A stretch of DNA of 64,000 nt from Zasmidium citrigriseum (lineage: Eukaryota > Ascomycota > Dothideomycetes > Mycosphaerellales > Mycosphaerellaceae): contig NHNW01000016.1 in NCBI GenBank assembly GCA_002786025.1, forward strand, positions 620,001 to 684,000. The letters are read 5' to 3'. The position numbers and the translations under genes were made by a program. The notes below the pieces were generated by a model that was not told the DNA's origin, made no database searches, and worked only from the letters and a program-made list of their open reading frames with translations. Below, piece after piece: positions 21,844 through 31,530 of the stretch (its first letter is position 1; every line of letters begins with the position of its first letter).

Positions 21844-22764
21844 ATGAGCAACATTTGGGTTGTGTTTGGGGCCACTGGCCAACAGGGCGGTGCTGTAGCA
21901 CGAGCTTTACTCCAGGATGCCACTGTATCGAAGAAAATCTCGATCCGTGCTGCTGTTAGGAACCTATCAAGTCCAACAGCTGCGGCTCTCAAAGATTTGG
22001 GATGCGAGGTTGTCCAAGCAGATCTCGACGACAAGGCTTCCGTCACCAGAACCTTGCAAGGGGCAGCCGGAGTCTTTCTCATCACAGCCAACACTCTAGC
22101 CGAAGACTTCTACTCCAAGGAATTCCAACAAGCAAAGAGCGCAGCAGACGCAGCCGTCGAGTGCGGCGTGAAGAAGATCATTTTCAGCACTTAACCCTCC
22201 GTCAAGAACATCACCAAGGGGGTGTTGACGAAAGTGGTGCACTTCGACGCCAAATACGACGTCGAGCAATACATTCGTCAACTCCCTATTGCGAGCTCGT
22301 TCGTAGCGTTGAGAGCTTTCATGTAGAACTTCACGACTGTCATGCGACCCCAGTCTGTTGGGAATGGTACCTTTGCGATCAAGACCAGCATGCTCTCATC
22401 CACAGTCCTGCCTCTCATCGATGCCACGGACATCGGTCAAGTCGTCACACAGATCGTCAAAGACTTCGACAGGTTCCGTGGTCGGACGAGGTACGTCGCT
22501 GCAGAGTTGAGGAGTCTCGATGAGGCTGCCGCCATGATCGGAAAGGCGAATGGAAAGGTTGTGAAATACGTCCAAATCTCACATGAGGAGTTTCTGGCTC
22601 CGCTGCCTGAAGCTGTGGCGGAGGATTGGGCCCAGTCTGGAGGGTATATGTATGAATTTGGCTGTTTTGGCTCGGACACGAAGACGATGAGGTTCGGCGA
22701 GTTTGGCGAGCTGACCACCTTTGAGGCATTTTTGAAGGAAGGGAACGTTGAGCTTGATGGGTGA
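21844..22764 (+). pseudogene. NmrA-like NAD(P)-binding protein with two in-frame stops
   Basis: From the ATG at 21844 the frame reads the NmrA Rossmann start (IWVVFGATGQQGGAVARALL), then VRNLSSPTAAALKDLGCEVV and QADLDDKASVTRTLQGAAGVF. The family normally senses NAD(P) redox state or acts in regulation. TAA at 22192-22194 falls after KKIIFST, and TAG at 22324-22326 falls after ALRAFM. The same frame resumes after each with family-like sequence (PSVKNITKGV; NFTTVMRPQSVGNG; later DATDIGQVVTQIVKDFD), ending at 22764. There is no frameshift across about 306 codons. Both stops could derive from Gln codons by C-to-T at CpA. It is therefore probably young, with expression uncertain. Confidence 0.82.
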
Positions 22765-24098
22765 GCTTTTGCTCAGGAGCGTGCTGTCCTAGTCGAGAAG
22801 AGGCAGGTGGTAATTGCTGGGAAGGTCAGTCGTTTTCGTGTGGCTCGAGAACATAGCTATGTGCATGAAAGGGACTTGGATGGCTCCAAAGGTTGATGAG
22901 GTTAATGGAAAGTGTCGTCTGAGTTCTCGCAGGAGCAGTAGACCCTCGTGACAGAAATGCTTGTTGATCCGTCGAAAGTTCTTTCTGAGGCGAAGGAGCT
23001 TCCTGCAGGGCGAGATACCTCGAATGCTACCTCATCAAACACCTGTTCATCCAGCAGCTTGTCGAGATTCTGGCATGGTGGCCATCCCAGTTGTGTTGAA
23101 CAGATCACTCGGTTGCATGAAGGATATCAAGCAGCAGATGCAAGGTCGTTGAGGATTGATGTCGGTGGCTTCATGTAAGTAAGACACAAAGATAAGAGCC
23201 AAGTGGTTCTTTCACATGACCAGCACGAGACAGCAAGTGCACCCGACATTCACCGACGATCAGCGGGAGCTTGGCGTGATCGACGAACCGATCACCAAGC
23301 CGACCCAAACTCAGACCAGACGACACGCCTTTCAGCGACCCTGAAATTATTTTGCACCGAGGCTCAACTTCCAACATCACCTCACATCGGCAGATGCCAC
23401 CCCAGCTCGGTGTTCGTTAGATAAACCCTGCTCCAACTCGTCGCTACGCTTGCTCGCCTGGCGTCACGTTCGTGGATAACGGCGTCCTGGGGCCTCCGCA
23501 TTTCTCCCCTCTCTTCTACGCGATAAGGCGTCTCGTTGCCGACAGGCTGGCGTCATGTCCGAACGCCTTCTCCGCCACTGGGCGTACGCCATCCGGTCTC
23601 CGAACAGGAGCCTCAATGCTTGTGTCGGTGTGAGAGAAGGAAGAAGCGAAGGCCCTCGATAGAGAGTCCCGGCAAGACCACAATGACCGGAATCACTACG
23701 ATGTGAAGCCTAGAAGTTCGCATGGAATAAACACGCTGTACCACCACGCCAAATGATCCATGAGCAACGTGACACGAGGCAAATGCTGATCAGTCGGCCT
23801 TTCTGTCTCGGGAAAGAGCTCTGGTAAACTCGAAACACTCCCCAAGGCCGACCAATTAAGCGCAGCACCTAGTCGACAAAGGTCAAAGAGATCAGCAGCA
23901 GTCACCCTCACATGCTCGCTTGTTATCCACATAACATCGCATCGGCCAAAGTCTCCTTGTCAGAGGGATGATCGTCAAGTATAACACTCTCCTCATCCCT
24001 TGCAACCAGGACACTTGAATTGCAACTCGCATTCCTTCGAGGTCAATCTCTCCTTCAAGACGCCTGGTCGTCTCAGATCCCACTTCCTTTTCAAAAAT
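22765..24098. other. intergenic, no gene seen
   Basis: 3' flank of the NmrA pseudogene and 5' flank of the secreted protein. Only short shadow ORFs without motifs. Confidence 0.4.
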
Positions 24099-24921
24099 AT
24101 GAAGTACTTTATTAGCTCCGTGCTGCTTGCAGCGGCAGTGGCTGCTGCTCCGGCTCAGAACGTTGAGCGTGGTGGTGAGCTAGCCATGCCACACTTCCTA
24201 AGCACACGATCTAATCATATCGACAGATGTCGCTGAGCGTGCACCAATCGCGGAAGCCTTTGAAAAGACCTTCCGAACATTCATCGGCCGGACCGAAGAG
24301 GATGTAGCCAAGTTCATCTCCAAGGGAGAGAAAGTGACCCAAGAAACGACTGAAACCGCCCACAAGTGGAAGCGAGACGCCATCGATGCAGGAGACGACG
24401 CCGTTCATGCCATTGCCCTCTCCAAGAGATCACTCTATGTGCGTGGCGCTTCCGCAGAGGACGACGACTTCTGGAAAACCGAGCACAAAAACGCCGATAG
24501 TAAGGCCCGTGAGGCCATGAAACTAAAGCGTGAAGCATCTCAACATGCAGAGGCTGCCAACGAATTCCACGGCAAATACATCGATGCTCTCAAACGACGA
24601 GATGTAGGTGCCTCCGAGGACGAAATCAAGCGTGCGGAGGAGGAATACACCAACGCCCAATTCATCGCCAACAAACTCAAGCGAGAGGCCGAAGAGGCCG
24701 CGGAGGAAGCATCCGAAAAGTACGCCATCGTAGCCTATGCCCTGAGAGTCCGCAACAGTCCCATGGACATTGACACATTCGTGAAGCGGGAAGCAACGAA
24801 CGCTGAAGTGGCCATGGGCAAGGAACGATTCGCCAAGCGGGAGTTGTTCTTCGCCAACAAGGCTGCAAGGAAGCGAGAAAGAATACACAAGCAGGCGCTG
24901 GAATTGCAGGCGGAGTTTTGA
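24099..24921 (+). CDS. secreted Lys-Arg-rich repetitive protein (possible Kex2-processed precursor)
   Basis: Exon 1 24099-24174, intron 24175-24226 (52 nt, GTGAGC donor, CTAAT branch, ACAG acceptor, phase 1), exon 2 24227-24921, giving 256 aa. The N-terminus is a clean signal peptide (MKYFISSVLLAAAVAAAPAQ). The rest is hydrophilic, rich in Ala, Glu, Lys and Arg, and likely helical. It contains about nine Lys-Arg sites, three of them followed directly by Glu-Ala (KREASQ, KREAEE, KREATN). This is the Kex2 plus dipeptidyl-peptidase layout of yeast alpha-factor. The segments between sites are loosely similar but not exact repeats. It could instead be a small secreted coiled-coil effector-like protein. 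No known family is recognised. Confidence 0.75.
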
Positions 24922-25793
24922 GTGAGAGAATGTGTGTGTGCCAAGGCAGGGCCTCGGTTTTTCTTGAGAGCGAATGGTTGTGAAAAGCGAGAGAGATACC
25001 CGACGCTTGTGGATAGCGTTTAGACTTTCCTATAGAGTACCAAAGAAGAGAGCGTTCAGCAGAAGCTTATCAGTGTGGCTTCTTGCGTCACATGCAGGGT
25101 CTTTTGGCTTTTCTGCTCCTTCTTCATTGGGTCAAGATAGGCTTCGTTCGCTTGTTGCTTGTTCACCGACTGTGAGTGCCTGATCTTGCCATCTCTGCAG
25201 ATCTGATGCTCAGCGCTGAGTCTAATTGACGGATGGATATTTGCACGTATTTTGAACCCTGGTTCGATTAAAAGGATTAAAAGTTGATCGAATGCAGCCA
25301 CTGCTATATGAGCAGGTCATTCACTGGCGAGTGGCAAGCATAGTCCCAGGAATGCAATCACCGTTCTTTGCTCGGGACCCTACTATCAGTGCCCAGAAGA
25401 CGAACGGAGCACAAGAGTCTGCGGCAATGCTTTGCCAGCCGAGCTGCTACAGATCTCTCTCACTACCGAGAGTATCAACAGTGCCGCTCAGAATGGCTTT
25501 GAACGAAGTTCATACTGACTGACATGCATAAAGACTGACGCCAGATTCCTCACATTGTAGAAGCTTGATCTTGTTTAGTCATCGTTCTATGAGATGTACT
25601 CATCGTAATCATCAATGACGGTACCTGTTGCGATTGGTTGTGGTCTCGCATAATCCTCCCGAACATCATCCTTCAGGATTGACATGAGATCCGAAGACAT
25701 CCAGATCGAATCCTTCTCTTCAGATATTATGTTCGATCAGACATTGCTCACAATGTGAAAAATTTGATTCCAAAAGCTTCACAATCCCTCCAG
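24922..25793. other. intergenic, no gene seen
   Basis: Flank between the secreted protein and the FMO gene. The sequence is slightly more AT-rich near 25540-25790. No motif-bearing ORF. Confidence 0.4.
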
Positions 25794-27563
25794 ATGGACA
25801 TGAAGGATCTTGTTATCGTCGGGGCAGGATGGCGAGGTCTTACTATGGCAAAGACATACCATCAGGTTCATGCAGATGCTGAGCTGCTAATACTGGACGA
25901 AGCGGAGACTGTTGGTGGTGTGTGGGCGGAAGAAAGGGTGTATGATGGGCTTCGTACGAACAATGTAGGTCTTTCTGTACCGTCAGGCCAGCGATGCTAA
26001 ACCTTTTTGCAGCCACTTGGAACCTACGAATTTAGCGACTTACCGATGAGCCCAGAGATGGCAGGCTGTAAGCCCTTCGAGCCAATCCCAGGCATGGGAG
26101 TCCATCGGTATCTATGCGAGGCTGCGAGGTTCTTTGACATCGAGCAGTTCTTGCGTCTGGGCTCGAAAGTGGTATCGGCAAAACTGAGAGATGACGACCT
26201 CTGGGAGGTAAGATTTTCCTCTTCGAAAGATCAGCAATTGCAGGAGTCTGTCCTCGCACGAAGACTTGTCGTCGCAACCGGCTTGGCCAGCGAGCCTTAC
26301 ATGCCATCTCTTCCAGGGGAGAAAGAATTCAGGGGCCTGATCATACACGCCAAACAGCTCAAAGCCCGCGCTCAAGAACTATCTCAGGCAAGAAACGTTA
26401 TTGTTCTCGGTGGCAATAAATCTGCCTACGACGTCTGCTACCAAGTCGCTCAAAACGGTGGCGTTGCTCACATGGTGCTCAGACCTTTAGGGGGAGGCCC
26501 GAGCTTCCAATGGCCAAGCTTGATGTCGCTCTTCGGGCGTGTAACAGCCTTGCCTGTGCTGACGGCAACTCGATTCTTTACTCTGTTTGATCCTTGGCCG
26601 TTTGAGAGGAAGACCTCGTGGATACGTGAGTTTCTTCATCGCTGGAGCTTAGGGTTGAAGATCACAGGGGCTCTCTGGGATCACATCACCACCAAGTACG
26701 TTGAACGATTGAACACGAATGAGCGAACAAAGATGCTTGAGCCATGGACGTCGACATACTGGATGGGTACTTCTTTGGGAACACTAAACTATGCTACTGA
26801 TTGGCATCAACTTGTTCGTGAGGGCCGCATTGTAGTACATCATGGCGATGTTGTCTCGCTGTCGTCGACGTCCGTGGAGATGACCGATGGCGTTGTCGAC
26901 GATGTGGATACATTTATATGTTGTACAGGCTGGCAGTCAGTCCCATCGATCGGATTTCATCCTAATGATCTGGACCTTGGCCTGACGTCCCTTCCAAAGG
27001 GGCCTGACGATGAAGAACGCATGGCGAAAGATGCTCGATCACTCATCTTCAACCGTCGGCCATTTTTGAAGAACCAGCCTCGCAGCCTGACCGAAGGGAT
27101 AGAAAGGACATCTGGTATTATGGACGGTGCTACTTGCCGGCTACATCGATACATGATTCCTCCAGACGAACGCTTTCTCAGATCAAGAAATCTGGCGTTC
27201 TTTGCAGCAGACAATCCTTTGCACTTTGTAGCGGCTGCTCAGATTCAGGCACTCTGGATCACAGCTTTCTTTGACGGCAATATAGACCATCTGCGTACTG
27301 GACAGCTCAATCTTGAAAAGATACGCAGTCATACTATGCTGCTCACGGAGTACGAACGCATTCGACATCCGAAGATCGCTGGAGGGGTTGGGGAGCGGTA
27401 TGGAGAGTTCGTCTTCGACTGCTTGCCTTACATGGATTTGTTGCTGCAGGACATTGGGCTACGAACTAATAGAAAGCCGACGATGTGGAAAGAGTGGTTT
27501 GAACCGTATGGCCTGGCGGATTACAAAGGGTTGGTAGACGAGTGGCTTCAATCACAATCATGA
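25794..27563 (+). CDS. FAD-dependent monooxygenase (FMO/Baeyer-Villiger-like)
   Basis: Exon 1 25794-25964, intron 25965-26012 (48 nt, GTAGGT donor, GCTAAAC branch, TGCAG acceptor, phase 0), exon 2 26013-27563, giving 573 aa. The FAD fingerprint is at the start (DLVIVGAGWRGLTMAKTYH), followed by EAETVGGVWAEERVYDG. A second, NADPH-binding Rossmann motif reads NVIVLGGNKSAYDVCYQVAQ. Late motif DTFICCTGWQSVP is typical of the ATG/ACTGY region of flavin-containing monooxygenases. The family hydroxylates or inserts oxygen into ketones, amines or sulphides. The gene opens a run of oxidoreductases, so a role in a small-molecule pathway is likely but the substrate is unknown. Confidence 0.88.
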
Positions 27564-27954
27564 AGACTAATCCGCCCAACCGAAAGGGCAGATCAACTGC
27601 ATTTGTTGAGATTCGGCAGTGCAGGAATTTTATTTGATGGTTCTACCACACATTCGTTGACGTAACGTACCTTTTCTCTGACCACTCATCCCCACCTTCA
27701 TCTGACTTGTTCAAGGATTGTTCCGCCATCCCGTTCTGGGAAGCTGTACGAGTACTCGTTTACGGAGGAGGGGTATCTAAAAGGATTGTCAACCATGTCT
27801 TCAGCTCCAATGAACATCAGCTTGAGTCTCGCATCTCTTGCTGGAAGTTCAGCCGCGAAAGTGCGAAGTACAAGACACTATCTTTGATGCAAGTATCAGC
27901 CAAGCTCTTGTCGACTCCGCCAGCACTCTACGTCTACTATCGCTTCACGTCAAC
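27564..27954. other. promoter region of the SDR gene
   Basis: Upstream in-frame codons are open but lack conserved sequence. The first good ATG of the SDR gene is at 27955. No other gene seen. Confidence 0.35.
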
Positions 27955-29004
27955 ATGCCAGCATCGCCACCGAGCACGTGGACACAGTTCTTCCCACCAA
28001 AGCCGACCTTCACGGACGAAGACGTTCCCGCTAACCTCCAGGGCAAAGTCTACATCGTCACAGGAGCGAACTCTGGCCTGGGATTGGAGCTAGCTCGAGT
28101 GCTCTATTCCAAGAATGCAAAGGTCTACGTAGCATGCAGATCGGAAGACAAAGCGACCAAAGCAATCGAACACATCAAGACTGCCACAGGAGACTCCGAA
28201 GGCGCTCTGGTTCCACTGCTCCTTGACCTCTCGAACCTGAACAAGACCAAGGCAGCCGCCGAGACCTTCCTTGAGAATGAGTCAAGGCTCGATGTTCTTT
28301 ACAACAACGCTGCTGTCTTTCCAGGTGAGGTCAAACCACCGAAGCGGACTATTCATGGACATGAGCTTGCACTTGGCGTCAACTGCGTGGGCCCATTTCT
28401 ATTTACCAAGCTTTTGACTCCTGTCCTGCAAGCAACAGCAAAGAAGGAACCGCCCGGCTCGGTACGCGTTGTGTGGATCTCTTCGTACGGACTGATTATT
28501 GCCGCTCCGAAAGAGAAAGGCATCGACATGAGCAATCTCGATTATCATATCCCAAAGTCAGGCGTCGACCGCTACGGTATCAGCAAGGCTGGCGATTGGC
28601 TGCTCGCTGTCGAGTTCGCTCGGAGACATGAAGCAGATGGAATCATCAGCGTGGCTGTAAATCCGGGGAATCTGAAGACCAATTTGGCTAGGAATCAAAG
28701 CTGTCTGATCCATACTGTAGCCGCAGCCTTGTGCTATCCAGTGATCTGTGGTGTGTACACGGAGCTGTTCGCTGGGTTTGCTCCCGAAGTGAGTAAATAT
28801 GACTGGCAATCTGAATGGAGTAAGGGAATCTTGCATGCTTTCTTGATCGCAGCTAACATTGATTCCGCAGTCATTCCTTGGGGTCGTGTCGTTCCACTGC
28901 GAGCCGATCTGCCAATTGCTGCTAAGTCAAAGGAGAATGGAGGAAATGGAAACGCTCAGGAGTTTTGGAAATGGAATGAGGAGCAAGTCAAAGACTATCT
29001 CTAA
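27955..29004 (+). CDS. short-chain dehydrogenase/reductase
   Basis: Exon 1 27955-28792, intron 28793-28852 (60 nt, GTAAAT donor, GCAG acceptor, phase 1), exon 2 28853-29004, giving 329 aa. The intron length is a multiple of three with no stop, so an unspliced reading looks like one ORF. Splicing restores the family sequence FAPEVTNIDSAVIPWGRVVP. The NAD(P) motif is GKVYIVTGANSGLGLELARV. NNAA occurs in LYNNAAVFPG, catalytic Ser in VVWISSYG, and the Tyr-x3-Lys motif in DRYGISKAGDW. The length and C-terminal IPWGR block resemble the fungal group of retinol dehydrogenase/protochlorophyllide reductase-like SDRs. It probably reduces or oxidises a carbonyl in the local pathway. Confidence 0.9.
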   Translation: MPASPPSTWTQFFPPKPTFTDEDVPANLQGKVYIVTGANSGLGLELARVLYSKNAKVYVACRSEDKATKAIEHIKTATGDSEGALVPLLLDLSNLNKTKAAAETFLENESRLDVLYNNAAVFPGEVKPPKRTIHGHELALGVNCVGPFLFTKLLTPVLQATAKKEPPGSVRVVWISSYGLIIAAPKEKGIDMSNLDYHIPKSGVDRYGISKAGDWLLAVEFARRHEADGIISVAVNPGNLKTNLARNQSCLIHTVAAALCYPVICGVYTELFAGFAPEVSKYDWQSEWSKGILHAFLIAANIDSAVIPWGRVVPLRADLPIAAKSKENGGNGNAQEFWKWNEEQVKDYL

Positions 29005-29292
29005 GCAGTCATTCGAATTGCATGCTATTTTCACAATTTGGGCGGAGTCTTGCTTTAGGAGCCCTGAACGAACCCAACTCGCTTACCCAGTCAACTTCAC
29101 TCACGCGCCTCGCTTCAAGTGCCTTGAGCTGTGCAACATTCTTCTCTCCCGCGTGGGTCTCCAGTCCTCAGTCCCGTCCCCAACTCCCTGAACACCGACC
29201 GAGTGGCAGAGGTGAACGCATCGTGGCTGGGAACGCTCTCGGTATCGATCCACATCCGCAACTATGACCTCGTCGTCGCCCAGTGCGAGTAC

Positions 29293-29718
29293 TCATGGGA
29301 GGTATTGACATCCAATCGCAGCCCGAGAGCTCACGCATTTCCAGGTGTCATGCATGTGACGAAATTTCAAGACATAGAAACAGTCCCTAGCAACATTTCC
29401 AAGCTTGTCGTTTCCCACCTGGCGACAGTTCTGCTGTACACTCGCGACCCAGGTGTCTTCGTCTTCATCAGGCAGCATGATAGTTTGGTCCATGAGCTGA
29501 ATCTGGAATCGGGGACTCCGTTTGCAGTGCTCTCGAGTGCGGGCGAGATATTCTTCCTTAGTCATAGGCTCGCCTGGTCGGTGGATCCAGTGATGGACGT
29601 ATGATGGTGCGAGGAAAGAGGAGAGTCGGGGCCAGTCGTGGTCGTTGTAGGCCTGTGCCATGTTTCTCGCTGCGATGAGCACCTCATTGGCGTTTAGCGC
29701 CCACAAGGTGCTCTCCAT
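29293..29718 (-). CDS. SnoaL-like (NTF2-fold) small protein
   Basis: ATG 29718, 141 aa, one exon. The order NMAQAYNDHDWPRLSSFLAP, SYVHHWIHRPGEPMTKEEYL, then LDE-like acidic and aromatic strands, matches the cone-shaped alpha+beta barrel of SnoaL-like polyketide cyclases and NTF2-like proteins. Family members act as cyclases, hydrolases or non-catalytic binding proteins on aromatic or terpenoid intermediates. It lies next to the SDR and FMO genes, suggesting the same pathway. No signal peptide. Family by fold pattern only. Confidence 0.65.
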   Translation of the reverse strand: MESTLWALNANEVLIAARNMAQAYNDHDWPRLSSFLAPSYVHHWIHRPGEPMTKEEYLARTREHCKRSPRFQIQLMDQTIMLPDEDEDTWVASVQQNCRQVGNDKLGNVARDCFYVLKFRHMHDTWKCVSSRAAIGCQYLP

Positions 29719-30071
29719 GAAGAAAGGTGCCTTCGAAGGTCTTGTTGCCTGTTATGGCCACGATCAGGGATGTTGCTGTCAAATATCTTGGCATTTTGAA
29801 CTCGTTGTCGAGCTGGAGTGGAGATAGGCTCTGGTTGTGGTGACGAAAGTGATGGTGTTGATCATTATGCTGGCCCTCGTTGTCTTCAGCCCCGATTTTA
29901 CCCGAATGATAGCGATCGGCAAATGTGGCCTGAGGCATCACAAGGCTTCATTCCAAGGGTATCTTCCCATCATGACCTATTAGAAGCCTTTGCGTAGAGA
30001 ATTTCAAGACATAGAAGAGCTCATAATGACCTGAGTACGAGTGTTAACTCGCTATGTTGCCACCATTTAGC
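29719..30071. other. flank between SnoaL-like and small conserved gene
   Basis: Contains a minus-strand ORF (29941-29684) that overlaps the SnoaL-like start and shows only His-rich low-complexity sequence. No other gene seen. Confidence 0.35.
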
Positions 30072-30689
30072 TTACTTAGCCTGCTCCCATTCTAAAGGCT
30101 CGCCTTTGAATCCGTCGAAGAGACATTCGTATCCCTGGGAAGTTTGTCAGCCATGATATCGAGGACAAGCTGACAGGGTGACGAACCAAAAGCTTGCCCG
30201 GTGTTTTCTGAGGGTCCTCTGCCAGTGGAACTCGCTTCTGTACAGACCAGACAACCGTAGCTGGTCCATTGTTGAACACTTGACGGGCATCTGGGGCTGC
30301 GCTTCGGAAAAGGTTGAGGAGGTCTTCAAGAAAACCGTCAACAGTCATCTCAGCGCTGTATCTTTATAATAGCTCACCCTCGAACAGGCCAATCACCTTC
30401 TCGTCTTGTGCAGCCCGAATACCCATCCCTATGCCGGTGATATGCCAAGGCACTCCGACTGCGTTCATTCTCTCGCCAATCTTTTCCATTGGAATCTCTG
30501 GACCAGCTGCTACAACTGCAGACAGCCAAATCGTTAGCTTTGAACGACGTGGTCTCGTGTGCAGAGTCTCTAGTCACCCAAGACGTTGTATCCAGCTCTC
30601 AGAAGCTCTTTGACTTCCGCAATGATGCCTTGATCAACTTTGGCCGGATCCCAGCCTTGCGCAATCGCTAGTGGATGATAGGCCGGCAT
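30072..30689 (-). CDS. conserved hypothetical protein, four exons, about 149 aa
   Basis: Pieced together from frames that fit one small fungal family. Exon 1 30689-30578 (MPAYHPLAIAQGWDPAKVDQ), intron 62 nt with GCTAAC branch; exon 2 30515-30378 (VVAAGPEIPMEKIGERMNAV, then HITGIGMGIRAAQDEKVIGL); intron 54 nt; exon 3 30323-30187 (LLNLFRSAAPDARQVFNNGP); intron 52 nt with CTGAC branch; exon 4 30134-30072 (GYECLFDGFKGEPLEWEQAK, stop). Phases agree at each junction. The third donor is uncertain (GTTCGT at 30186 or GTCAGC 12 nt later). The G-x-G-x-R and VFN-x-x-P blocks recall small uncharacterised proteins with a Rossmann-like fold. No catalytic role is known to me. None of its exons would be noticed as an ORF. 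Confidence 0.6.
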
Positions 30690-31530
30690 GCCCCTGTGGA
30701 AGACGATTAAGATTCACTTTCTTTTGACGAGGCAGCGGCTCATACGTGTAGAAAATATTGATCTCGCCTCGGCCTGGCAGTCGGTCAGGAGTTTCATTCG
30801 TGGTTTTATCAAACGGTTCTGGAGCCATTGCTGTTTGTGGACTCCCAGAACCACCGAGTGTGTAGGCTGCACTGACACATTTGGACAAGACCACGAGAAC
30901 ATATGTTGCAAGTGCAACATGCCCAGTCCGGGCCCGATACAACTTGCCTGCTGGGCGCCAAGTAGTCTCATATATGGCGCAGCTCTATCAGGAAGGTAGC
31001 TGCTTACCGATTGCTCTGTCATGCGCTGCCCCTTCGCCAAAGCCGGACCTGGTGGTCTGGGTGCCGAGAAGAACAGTCTGGGCCTTTTTACATTGCGGCA
31101 CAGCATGCTCAGTCTCCATGAAAACTGCAGAGTACATGGCATCAGATTGAAGTCTGGTGGCTCGGCCTGCGTTGCGTTTTCTTGGCATGGGAAGACAGCT
31201 CAGGCAACAAAATCAACTGGGTCTAGCAGCTGTGGAGCCTGGAGGCCCGTGACTCATGCCTAGCGAAGACTCCCCAGGACGACGGCATCACAAGAGAAGG
31301 TAAGGTCGCCAGGCTCGGTTTCGATGATGAACTGCGCTGTTGTCTCGTATAATACCCTTCTTGTCCGCTGTGTTATGACTACCTACTCGCCACACCGGAA
31401 GGGTCGAGAAGCAATTTTCTGTAGTGCACACCTGGAGAAGTGTTTGAATGTTGAAAAGATCGATACAAGATCGCTAAGACACGACATAGGAGTCTTCGCA
31501 TGAGCAAAAAGAGCAAGTCTTCAAATCGCA
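30690..31530. other. intergenic/unassigned region
   Basis: Minus-strand ORFs at 31142-30714 and 30942-30634 overlap in different frames and include a hydrophobic stretch (VALATYVLVVLSKCVSAAYT). They may be a decayed or spliced small membrane protein. I could not assign one. Confidence 0.3.

Noticed and set aside
30634..31142. Minus-strand ORFs that could be a small membrane protein
   Set aside because: Two overlapping frames, no convincing start, splice or family motif.
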